Part shown: one piece after another, positions 11,789-20,488 of the stretch
Position numbering within the stretch: position 1 is the first letter of the stretch
Layout: each line of letters opens with the position of its first letter
Assembly (NCBI GenBank): GCA_009731375.1
Contig: BJOX01000285.1
Location: forward strand, 565,632-611,446
Direction: 5' to 3'
Source of the DNA: Paulinella micropora
Lineage: Eukaryota; Cercozoa; Imbricatea; Euglyphida
Length of the DNA stretch: 45,815 nt
Translations under genes and position numbers: made by a program
Notes under the pieces: generated by a model
What the model was told of the DNA's origin: nothing
The model's input: the letters and a program-made list of their open reading frames with translations, nothing else
Databases searched by the model: none

Positions 11789-12099
11789 CCGTCCAGTGTT
11801 GCATAGCCCGGGCTAGGTCCCTTCGGGGGTTTAGGCCTCATACAATGTCATCATGGTAGCTTGCGCAAGCTTACGGTGCTCAAAACACTTGGACTACGGC
11901 TTCCTTTTCTTTCTCTTCTTCCTTATCCTCCCCACTCTGCATTCCTAGATTGCCTTTTTCTTCAAAGTCCTTCCTCCTCTTCTTTGTTCCAGAACACAGT
12001 CTACCCGTGATTCCCACCGGACACATGCACAGTACACAAATTACTGTTTGATGTGAAACTGCGTTCCTTTGCAAGGACTACATTCCTTTGCGACATCTC
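11789..12099 (+). other. LINE 3' untranslated region
   Basis: About 310 bp after the stop with no open frame of note. It holds a palindrome-rich start (GCCCGGGC near 11807; AGCTTGCGCAAGCT near 11860) that could fold in RNA, a pyrimidine-rich middle, and a repeated TTCCTTTGC (12064 and 12083) just before the ATCT tract. In RLE LINEs the 3' UTR is the structure recognised by the RT; that role here is inferred. Confidence 0.5.
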
Positions 12100-12447
<348 letters not shown>

Positions 12448-12812
12448 ATCGACTAATGTCAGAAAAAAGGAGCTTCTGATTTCGTCAACCANNNNNNNNN
12501 NNNNNNNNNNNNNNNNNNNNNNNNNNNNNNNNNNNNNNNNNNNNNNNNNNNNNNNNNNNNNNNNNNNNNNNNNNNNNNNNNNNNNNNNNNNNNNNNNNNN
12601 NNNNNNNNNNNNNNNNNNNNNNNNNNNNNNNNNNNNNNNNNNNNNNNNNNNNNNNNNNNNNNNNNNNNNNNNNNNNNNNNNNNNNNNNNNNNNNNNNNNN
12701 NNNNNNNNNNNNNNNNNNNNTAGGCGTATTTCTAGGCACACATAAGGCACCCCACCACGGGCCCAGCACACCCACACCATCCCCTAATTCTCTGTCTGTC
12801 GACAGATGGCAC

Positions 12813-12814
<2 letters not shown>
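12448..12814 (-). mobile_element. Third, inverted copy of the 6854-7663 repeat (gapped)
   Basis: Reading the minus strand from 12814, the sequence matches the start of the unit (GTGCCATCTGTCGACAG). After the gap at 12492-12720 it matches the end (TGGTTGACGAAATCAGAAGC to CATTAGTCGATAT), then meets (ATCT)n on the same strand. The same 3' end next to tetranucleotide repeat as in the other copies supports a retroposon with a microsatellite tail. Confidence 0.65.
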
Positions 12815-12869
<55 letters not shown>

Positions 12870-12870
12870 T

Positions 12871-12919
<49 letters not shown>

Positions 12920-12940
12920 TAGACAGATAGATAGTATATG

Positions 12941-13019
<79 letters not shown>

Positions 13020-13552
13020 TGGATAGAGTGGTTAGATTGGGTAGATTGGGTAGATTGATAGATTGGTAGATTGGGTAGATTGATAGATTGATAGACTGAC
13101 ATATATTGATATATTGATGCATTTATAGATATATATATACCCTCTCTTCCCCACTAGGGGTGGCTTTTTCCGCTGCTCTCATGATAACTCAGTAACACAC
13201 ACCAACGAGGTTCCTACCTACCTACCTACCTACCTACCTACCTACCTACCTACCTACCTGCCTGCCTGCCTGCCTACCTACCTACCTACCTACCTGCCTG
13301 CCTGCCTACCTGCCTACCTGCCTGCCTACCTACCTGCCTATCTGCCTACCTGCCTGCCTACCTACCTGCCTACCTACCTGCCTGCCTGCCTATCTGCCTA
13401 CCTGCCCGCCTACCTACCTACCTACCTCCCTATCTGACCTGCCTGCCTGCCTACCTACTAACCTGCCTGCCTACCTGCCTGCCTACCTGCCTGCCTACCT
13501 GCCTACCTACCTGCCTGCCTGCCTGCCTACCTACCTACCTACCTACATACAT
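12815..13552. repeat. GATA then CCTA/CCTG microsatellites
   Basis: (GATA)n with a GACA patch (12901-12925) and an irregular GGGTAGATT array (13019-13090), then from 13211 a 340-bp block of CCTA and CCTG units. The CCTA/CCTG mixture shows many point variants, consistent with an older array. The exon-like island at 13158-13209 sits between the two blocks. Confidence 0.85.
13158..13209 (+). other. Exon-like island with splice-like borders
   Basis: 52 nt between CTCTTCCCCACTAG and GTTCCTACC. The second frame is the only one open and reads GGFFRCSHDNSVTHTNE. The pyrimidine-rich left border is one of the better acceptors in the window. An inverted copy of its first part is at 12262-12288. No homologue is recognised. 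Confidence 0.35.
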
Positions 13553-13670
13553 GCATACATACATATATGCATACACATACATACCTACATACCTACATAC
13601 ATACATACAATACATACATACATACATACATACATCTAACTACTACCGACCTCCCTACCCTACACAAGTT

Positions 13671-13715
<45 letters not shown>

Positions 13716-14205
13716 TTTCCGCAGTGCACACCAGCAATGTACATACATACCTACCTACCCAGCTGCATACATACATACATTACATACATACATGCATACA
13801 TACATACATACATACATACATACATACATACATACATGCACACAGTTGTCAAGCTCTTCTGCAGCAGTACATTACATACATATACATACATATACATACA
13901 TATACATACATACATACACACATACATACATACATACATACATACATACATGCACACTCTTCTGCAGCAATACATACATATACATACATACATACATACA
14001 TACATACATACATACATACATACATGCATACATGCATACATACATACATACATACGTACATACACACATGCACACAGTTGTCAAGCTCTTCTGCAGCAAT
14101 ACATACATACATATACATACATACATACATACATACATACATACATACATGCATGCATGCATACATACGTACATACGTCACGCTCTGCTGCGCAATATTT
14201 CCCTG

Positions 14206-14245
<40 letters not shown>

Positions 14246-14504
14246 ATATTTCCCACCTCGACCGCAACCAACACTACATATGTACATAATACATACATAC
14301 ATACATCATATAAATGTCTATATATATATATATATATATACATAATACATATATATATATACATATATATACATATATGCATACATATATATATGCATAC
14401 ATACATACATACATACATACATACATACACACCGACGTTGACCTCTACCACATCAGCTAAAGACATGCATACGTACCGTAAATACATGCATACATACCTA
14501 ACAG
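13553..14504 (+). repeat. TACA microsatellite with Ser/Ala mini-exon copies
   Basis: Long (TACA)n blocks carry islands related to each other. 13846-13866 and 14078-14098 are both 21 nt after CACACAG and read LSSSSAA; the first is followed by GTACAT, the second has lost the GT. A partial copy is at 13957-13970, and 13735-13748 is a 14-nt relative after TTTTCCGCAG. Further islands at 14178-14200, 14243-14275 and 14433-14460 include pieces resembling ACCTCGACCGCA, which also occurs in the next gene. The islands share TGTCAAGC with the start of the exon at 14505, so they may be duplicated front parts of that gene. Confidence 0.5.
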
Positions 14505-15406
14505 GTGTCAAGCGCGACCAGCACGGGAGCGACCTCAACCGTAGCTTTCACAATCACACCCACGTGCACCCCTGACACTTCCCCCGAAAACACTTCCACC
14601 ACCTCGACCGCAGCCGCAGTCACCCGAGTCTTCAATAACAGGGCACAGTTGCAATCGCAAGCAGCTGCTGCAGCCGGAGGCGGCCCGGACGATCGCGAGG
14701 ACTACGTCGAGCACATCCTCAACAACCGTAACCTGGGCGGTTACTTCGCGCACCATGACCGCGACCTCTACCTAGATGTGAGAGAGACAGAAGACTATGG
14801 CTGGGCGTCTTGCGATAAAAGCATGAACGAGGACTTTGAGGACAACACTGCAACACAGCGCAAACCAGGTAGGTAGGTAGGTAGGTAGGTAAGTAGGTAG
14901 GTAGGTAAGCGAGAAAAGCACGAGCGAGGACTTTGAGGACAACCCTGCAACACAGCGCAAACCAGGTAGGTAGGTAGGTTAGTAGGTAGGTAGGTAGGTA
15001 GGCGAGAAAAGCACGAGCGAGGACTTTGAGGACAACACTGCAACACAGCGCAAACCAGGTAGGTAGGTAGGTAGGTAGGTAGGTAAGTAGGTAGGTAGGT
15101 AGGCGAGAAAAGCACGAGGGAGGACTTTGAGTTCAACACTGCAACACAGCGCAAACCAGGTAGGTAGGTAGGTAGGTGGGTAAGTAGGTAGGTAGGTAGG
15201 CGAGAAAAGCATGAGCGAGGACTTTGAGGACAACACTGCAACACAGCGCAAACCAGGTAGGTAGGTAGGTAGGTAGATACGTACGTACGTACGTAGGTAG
15301 GTACGTAGGTAGGTAGGTAGGTGGTTACTAGATCTGTGAGTGTGTGCATGTTTCTATGTTTATGTTTATGTGTGCATGCGTGTGTGTGTGTGTGTGTGTG
15401 TGTATT

Positions 15407-15472
<66 letters not shown>

Positions 15473-15614
15473 TGTCTACCTGCGTGTGCGTTTATCCATT
15501 TGTGTGTGTATGTATGTTATGTATGTTATGTATGTTATGTATGCAGTTGCCAGCCCACCTCGACCTCGATCAGCGCCCCCTCGCGACAACTACTTTGCTA
15601 GAAACCTGCTTTGA
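14505..15614 (+). CDS. 3' end of an unknown gene with repeated 57-nt exon (Ser/Thr-rich protein)
   Basis: Exon 14505-14868 follows CCTAACAG and ends at GTAGGTAGG. It encodes about 121 residues: a Ser/Thr-rich start, an Ala/Gly stretch (QAAAAAGGG), then an acidic part with DREDYVEHILNNRNLGGYF and EDFEDNTATQRKPG. The last 57 nt of this exon, with its donor, recur at 14909-14965 (56-57 nt), 15002-15058, 15103-15159 and 15200-15256, in a (GGTA)n intron. These are phase 1 at both ends, so any number would keep the frame. The last exon starts at 15546 after TATGCAG and enters in the same phase. It reads VASPPRPRSAPPRDNYFAR and stops at TGA 15612-15614. The phase agreement across all parts supports a real gene. 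The acceptors of the copies lack a pyrimidine tract, so those copies may be unspliced. Upstream exons and function are unknown. Confidence 0.5.
15321..15545. repeat. GT microsatellite inside the last intron
   Basis: (GT)n with an AT patch and TATG units, lying between the last 57-nt copy and the terminal exon. On the transcript strand it is purine-poor and T-rich, which gives the terminal exon a reasonable acceptor, ending TATGCAG. Confidence 0.8.
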
Positions 15615-16040
15615 CGTTAAATTTGACGACAAGTTTCTGGCGTATCAACCACCACCGCCACCACCAGTTTTAACGTTAAATTTGGCGACGAGTTTCTGGC
15701 ATGTCAACCACCACCACCACCCGCCACAAAAGCACAACAACCACATGCACAAGGAAAATTCATGCATACACTTGAATAGCAAGTATACTTGTGAGATATA
15801 CATGTACATAACTTTGTATATAGCATAGAAAAGTTCACCTTTAAAATGCACAAAACAGTATAGACGCTGCCACCTACCTACACAACGCACTAGTGTCCAG
15901 TAATAATACATTAACCAAGAAGACTTTGGTCAGTGATTAAGATTATATACCTTAATCCTCTAGTTAGCGTTAGACCGTCAGAGTACATAGACCAGAGACC
16001 CGGACATGTTTTTTTCAAAACCCGCCCCCGCTGCCCACAG
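15615..16040. other. Noncoding DNA 3' of the gene
   Basis: Contains a tandem copy of about 75 bp: the stretch GTTAAATTTGACGACAAGTTTCTGGC (15617-15642) recurs at 15675-15700 with changes, each followed by CAACCACCACC repeats. The duplicated part overlaps the stop codon region, so it looks like duplicated 3' UTR. No gene is seen. Confidence 0.5.
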
Positions 16041-16617
16041 AAGTTCCTTGTCCGTAACCACAATAAGCAATGATTTCAAGCTCTTTGTTCTCAGTCTTGA
16101 GGGCTTGTGTAGTGGGTCATTTGAAAGCTCTCATCAAGAGCTTTCTAATGAGCCATAACAGAGGTTGTAGATGCAAATATTGGCTGAGATCGAAGCGCTT
16201 GAAGTCATTGTTTGTTGTACTTAAGAAATAGGAACTTTTCAAGTCATCTCTGGCTGGCCTGGCCGGTGGCAGGGTGGAATGAGAAGTTCCTAGTTCTTAA
16301 GTGCAATAAGCAATTACTTCAAGCGCTTCGTTCTCAGTCAATACTGGTGTCCAGAATCTGTATCTTAACTAATTAGTCATCTCTGGCTGGCCTGGCCGGT
16401 GGCAGGGTGGAATGAGAAGTTCCTAGCTCTTAAGTGCAATAAGCAATTACTTCAAGCGCTTCGTTCTCAGCCAATACTGGTGTCCAGAATCTGTATCTTA
16501 ACTAATTAGTAAGCTCTTAACGGGCTTTCAAATGAGCCACTGCACAAGCGACAGCAACCAGCATTGGCTGAGATCGAAGCACTTGAAGCCTGTAGTCAAG
16601 AACTAGGAACTTCTCAT
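16041..16617. mobile_element. Foldback (MITE-like) elements, three copies
   Basis: Unit of about 200 bp with long terminal inverted repeats: the left end ATGAGAAGTTCCTAG and following about 50 bp are the inverse of the right end, which closes AACTAGGAACTTCTCAT. Copies: 16041-16239 (full), 16279-16374 (left half) and 16412-16617 (full). The middle (GAAAGCTCTCATCAAGAGCTTTC) is itself palindromic in the first copy. The segment 16244-16376 is tandemly repeated with its flank, so copies two and three arose by duplication. A fourth copy is at 38525-38741. No coding capacity is present, so they depend on an unknown transposase. Confidence 0.7.
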
Positions 16618-17238
16618 GCTTGTCTTCAAATCCCGCCCCGCTGCCCAGTCATCTCTGGTCGGCGGTGTGGCATGATCGACACTACGTGCACGGATATGCA
16701 GCGCTGACAGAACATACGTAACTTAAACACTCTAGTGAAAATATGCTGCTGGTACAATTCCAGTGGATATATATATTTATAGATATATATAGATATAGAT
16801 ATAGATATATATGTATATATATATATGACAGGCTCCTAACTTTCAAGTACACTATCTGCTTTTTGCTATTTATGGCTTCGATTTTCAGAAGCATGCCTGC
16901 CGCGAGCAGTCTTTCGTGATCATATTGTTTCTCCCCATATTGCTGACGACATTCAAGACAAAAATAATGAGTTTTCATTTTTGAGTCAATTTTTCGGTTT
17001 TCGTTGAAATCTTGGTTTTCATGTATTTTTTCAGTTTTGAATGAAATTTTCAATTTTGTTTGGAACTTCAAGACGGTTGTTAACTTAATATTATTAATAA
17101 TTTATTAATGAAAAACTTGATTGTTATTAATACTACTAATTAACATTAAAAACATAGAAGATGAGCCAATATAATATTAATATGAGTTAGCAATCAGATG
17201 ATTTGATATTTAATATCAGGAGGCGAGCCACGCCTCAG
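16618..17238. other. AT-rich noncoding DNA with repeat pieces
   Basis: Near 16672-16718 is an island that reads YVHGYAALTEHT, related to one at 8180-8216. 16764-16826 is an AT microsatellite. 16936-17060 is a repeat (ATTGCTGACGACATTCAAGA and following) that occurs inverted at about 32925-33017 and, in part, as the ends of the element at 33098-33379. The remainder is AT-rich with no gene signal. Confidence 0.5.
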
Positions 17239-18183
17239 TCATGGAATATGTTCGTACTGAGCAGCTACTGATTCTAAACTGGTTGCATTTGCAAGGCCTC
17301 TGTATATCTCCGCTAAAAAAATTCCGTTGCCTCTGTGTGCTCGCATAAATTGCTTTACATTAGCAAACACTAACTCACACTGATTAAATTCAGGAGAGTA
17401 CGCAGGCAGAAATACCAAGCTGATGCCGAGTGCTGGCAGAAGAGCACGCAACAGCGGTCTGATTGCATTTGCGTAATGAATCTTAGCGTTATCGAGAACT
17501 AGGAAATCTCCCGCTGTTAAAAGATTATTTGCAATACCATCCAACAAGCTGTTCAAAAAGTCCATACTATTATTACTACCCAACCTGACTGACAGCAGAG
17601 CGCCACCGCGTGGATGGACCAAGGAGTTAAGATACGTGACACTGTAGGTGACATCGAGATGCTCAGACATGTCCCTACAATTCCGTCGACGATATAAGTC
17701 ATAATTGCGGAAAGATGCCTCGTCCAGAAACTTGAGACGTGCGGGATCGACTCCCGACACAATCTACATATCCAAACATACGAAGAAGGTTCCGAACTGT
17801 ATATTTCAGCGGTGACGTAACAGAGGCAACTTTAAGTGAATAATTTAGAACCGTGACATCCTTTCGGATGCGCTCGATTCTCTTGACCGCTGCACCAGCG
17901 CTCCCGTCGTCCAGCCAAGACCATCCCAGCTCGTACTTTAACAGGCGCACCTCTTGAAGATTGGGATCTGCATACCAATATGACATATAATAATACATAC
18001 TATACATGCTATCACGTGACATACATACAATACAACACATACAATACATACATACATACATACATACACGTTGTTGTTGATGTTACCTGCTTCCCACAGG
18101 AGAAAAACAATCCACTCCAAGGCGATTTGAGCCTCCGGAGAGAGCGTTTGGTAACGATGACCACCATGGAGGCCTGCCCACAA
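17239..18183 (-). CDS. Tc1/mariner/IS630-type DDE transposase, one intron, frameshifted
   Basis: Minus-strand gene. Exon 1 ends at 18087 (CTCCTGTGGGAAGCAG then GTAACA). The intron 18086-17968 contains (TATG)n and ends GGTATGCAG. Exon 2 joins in frame (EA then DPNLQEV). It encodes a helix-turn-helix-like part ending LLRMFGYV, then the catalytic core: FLDEASF (first Asp), FLVLDNAKIHYA (second Asp) and FLPAYSPEFNQCEL (Glu), as in DDE_3 proteins. There are 38 residues between the second Asp and the Glu. At about 17760 the frame shifts by one, right after FGYVD, and only about 14 residues separate the helix region from FLDE, less than usual, so some coding sequence seems lost. The end is TGA just after YEHIP. 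The start is unknown. Terminal inverted repeats were not found. It is probably a dead transposon or a decayed domesticated copy. Confidence 0.75.
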
Positions 18184-18360
18184 ACCATTTCAACAAAAAA
18201 GCTTAAAATATCAAAGCCTTAAACTAGAGATAAATTTTCAAATTGCACAGGGTCATAACCCTGCTACTTGCCCCCCCCCCCCCCCCCCCANNNNNNNNNN
18301 TAGTACTAGTAGTAGATAGAGTAGTAGATAGAGTAGTAGTAGTAGTAGTAGTAGTAGGCC

Positions 18361-18407
<47 letters not shown>

Positions 18408-18464
18408 AAAGTAGAAGTAGAAGTAGAAGTAATAGAAGTAATACAAGTAGTAGAAGTAGAAGAA
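18184..18464. repeat. C run, short gap and GTA/GAA trinucleotide microsatellite
   Basis: A C homopolymer (18271-18289) meets a 10-base gap, followed by (GTA)n and GTAGAA units up to 18464. The same type of repeat resumes at 28793, so the LTR element between them inserted into this microsatellite. Confidence 0.85.
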
Positions 18465-18712
18465 TGTTACATTCCCTGAAGATAGCTCGATAAAAAGTCG
18501 GTAATACAACCAGACACAAATCCCCCAAAGGAGAATGATGTCTCGTTATATTAACTCAGTGAAGCCGAAAAGAAAACGGCAACAGACCACGGTTAAAATG
18601 GCATTAGGTCAAATCCGGCCAAACGATATTGAAATACTGGGAAAAAAACTAGGTGCACCTGACACCCGAAAAACTATACTCTTTACCGGCTATCCGGGGG
18701 GTGATGCCTACA
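18465..18712 (-). repeat. 3' LTR of the Ty3/gypsy element
   Basis: On the minus strand it starts TGTAGGCATCACC and ends GAATGTAACA. It matches the 5' LTR over its full length with small differences and one single-base indel. The 97-residue plus-strand open frame that starts inside it is not a gene. Confidence 0.88.
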
Positions 18713-18730
18713 GTACCCCTTCCCGTTTTT
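18713..18730 (-). other. Polypurine tract
   Basis: Minus strand reads ACGGGAAGGGGTAC directly before the 3' LTR. The purine run GGGAAGGGG is the expected primer for plus-strand DNA synthesis, with three bases between it and the LTR. Confidence 0.6.
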
Positions 18731-19513
18731 ATGACGGAAATATGCAATATTTTCGTCATATAGCTGCTGATTTCTTTTCTGCACAAACGCTACGGGGTTT
18801 GCAACTAAGTGCATTAACCCACGGATAGACGGTGCAGTGGATAAATAAAACGCATACACCAGACACGCGTCAACTGTAAATCTCTAGCCTCATTTTTTGT
18901 AAATAAATAAAAAACTCCTCCTTCCACACTCGTTGTCCCCCCCGTAACTTAATCCTGAGGCAGTATGTCAAGAACAAATAGTATTACTATTAAAATAAAA
19001 GCAGCATTATAATTTTTTCTCCTTCTCTAAAAACACTTCCGATCAGTAAATACATTGTCTTTTAATAACATACCCTTGTTTTCAATCAGTTACCTTAATA
19101 TAGTACTAGGGGGCCAGTCCTAATAACTATATCCAAAGCCGGTGTGAGTGAACCCGACCATGCGATAAACCGACACAAGTAGAGACGGACCGTGCTGGTA
19201 TGACGATATTAAGTATATCCAAAAAAAAAAATTTAATATGTCTACTATGAGAACATTTTTTGAGAACATCACCCTGGATACTTGAAGCAGGGTCGTACCA
19301 GGAACACCATCGCTAAACTCACAAGCGATCCCCTTCTACGGTGTCGTATCCATTTGCCGATTGACCTTCGCACTCATATGTTGCGATAAAAATGCCAAGT
19401 AACAACAATGGTATAAAAATATTTTAATAAGACATGATCTGACATGGGCACTATGAGATTAATCCACATGCAGCTTTCAATGTCCGACGCGTGATAAAAG
19501 AAAAAAATGTCAT
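18731..19513 (-). other. 3' noncoding part of the LTR element
   Basis: About 780 bp between the end of pol and the polypurine tract. No envelope-like or other long frame is visible on the element strand. It is moderately AT-rich. Confidence 0.6.
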
Positions 19514-20488
19514 TTACTGCCTTCGTCGCCTTGTGCGAACCCCTTTGCCAGGTGGCGGGCCGCCAAAAAAAGTCAAGTCAAACTTTGACTCCTCAAGAAT
19601 GTCCCATATTTTGTTAGGGATGGCGCCCAATGATAAGTCAAAAGGAATGTCAAGCACTCCCCTAGGCAGTGACTGAATAGTCCACGCAGTGTGGTCTTTG
19701 TCTCGAGGGGTAATAGTATCATCCCAAGTCTCGAGATCTTTCGCGTCTTTGTATACCGGTAAGTATTGTCTAGCTTTTGGATCCTCAACAGGGTCCATGC
19801 TTCTCCAGAAATGGAGTACCGGTTGTATCGTTTTTGCTGCTGAGGATCTCTTCGATGTCCGCGCTGCCCGTGTAGTCTGCGGGACCGCCACAGCTCGCAT
19901 GAGATAAAGATCTGAGAGAGTGTCATCGGCAACATGAGATTCTGCCGGTCTCAACAGATAAAAAGCGTCTCGGACCCACTTGATGGTCGCAATCGCCTCG
20001 CCTTCCTTCCATCGCGCATGTCGAATGTCCACATTACCCGCGTTTGGGTTAGTGTCCTTCTCTTCTCCTCCTCCATGGACATCCGTCGCTCGCGTCGATC
20101 TCGCCACCTTCCTCGGTTGGTCGAAGATAAGGTCATTTTGCGCTCTCCTCCTCTGCGCCTCCGTGAACTTCTCCTTTGTACCGCCGCGGACTATGGGGGC
20201 CTTAGACTGAGTCCCCGCCGCGCTTTTGCGGTTTGAGTCTTCCTTGCTCTCCTTCTCGGTCTCCTCCTTCTCCGAGACAGGTGCCCGATAGGCATTCTCC
20301 TCCTCTAAGGTATCCTCCTTACTGATAGGCGGTACCTCTTTGAAATCCTCCTTCATCCGTTTCAACGCCTCCTCAACGGATTCATCCTCGAGTAAGAAGG
20401 GGTCATATTTGATCAGCCTTCGAACATTCACAATTTGCACCTTCCCTCTACCCCTGATCTTATAGTTCAGAGGTCCCATCTGCTCCAT
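19514..20488 (-). CDS. Pol C-terminal part: integrase tail and extension
   Basis: 324 residues starting in MEQMGPLNYKIRGRGKVQIV. With the bases just upstream this forms the GPY/F-type module found after the integrase core (HWKGPYQI precedes in the same frame). It continues NVRRLIKYDPF and then a charged, low-complexity extension with no domain I know, ending GKGVRTRRRRQ. It is one frame off the main pol ORF; the change falls in a run of five G at about 20538-20542, so a one-base loss there is the likely cause. It is not an independent gene. A basic C-terminus may help nuclear import or chromatin targeting; that is inference. Confidence 0.75.
   Translation of the reverse strand: MEQMGPLNYKIRGRGKVQIVNVRRLIKYDPFLLEDESVEEALKRMKEDFKEVPPISKEDTLEEENAYRAPVSEKEETEKESKEDSNRKSAAGTQSKAPIVRGGTKEKFTEAQRRRAQNDLIFDQPRKVARSTRATDVHGGGEEKDTNPNAGNVDIRHARWKEGEAIATIKWVRDAFYLLRPAESHVADDTLSDLYLMRAVAVPQTTRAARTSKRSSAAKTIQPVLHFWRSMDPVEDPKARQYLPVYKDAKDLETWDDTITPRDKDHTAWTIQSLPRGVLDIPFDLSLGAIPNKIWDILEESKFDLTFFGGPPPGKGVRTRRRRQ

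Larger units (their letters stand above)
8366..12099 (+). mobile_element. LINE (non-LTR retrotransposon) with RT and RLE, 5'-truncated
   Basis: Unique sequence starts abruptly after (ATCT)n near 8366 and stops at about 12099, where (ATCT)n resumes. The interior holds a coding region for reverse transcriptase and a PD-(D/E)XK restriction-like endonuclease, then about 310 bp of untranslated 3' sequence. No long terminal repeats are seen. Among LINEs this layout matches the early-branching RLE groups (R2, NeSL, Hero, CRE), which often insert at specific sites. The missing apurinic endonuclease is consistent. One frameshift near 8975 and the undefined 5' end indicate a dead copy. The ATCT tract next to the 3' end may be its tail or its target. 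Confidence 0.8.

Noticed and set aside
14812-15256. CRISPR-like array
   Set aside because: Regular repeats with spacers, but the spacers are GGTA microsatellite and the setting is a spliced eukaryotic gene.
18535-18828. 97-residue plus-strand frame (MMSRYINSVKPKRKRQ)
   Set aside because: It starts inside the 3' LTR and is broken in the other LTR copy; it is a shadow of a noncoding repeat.
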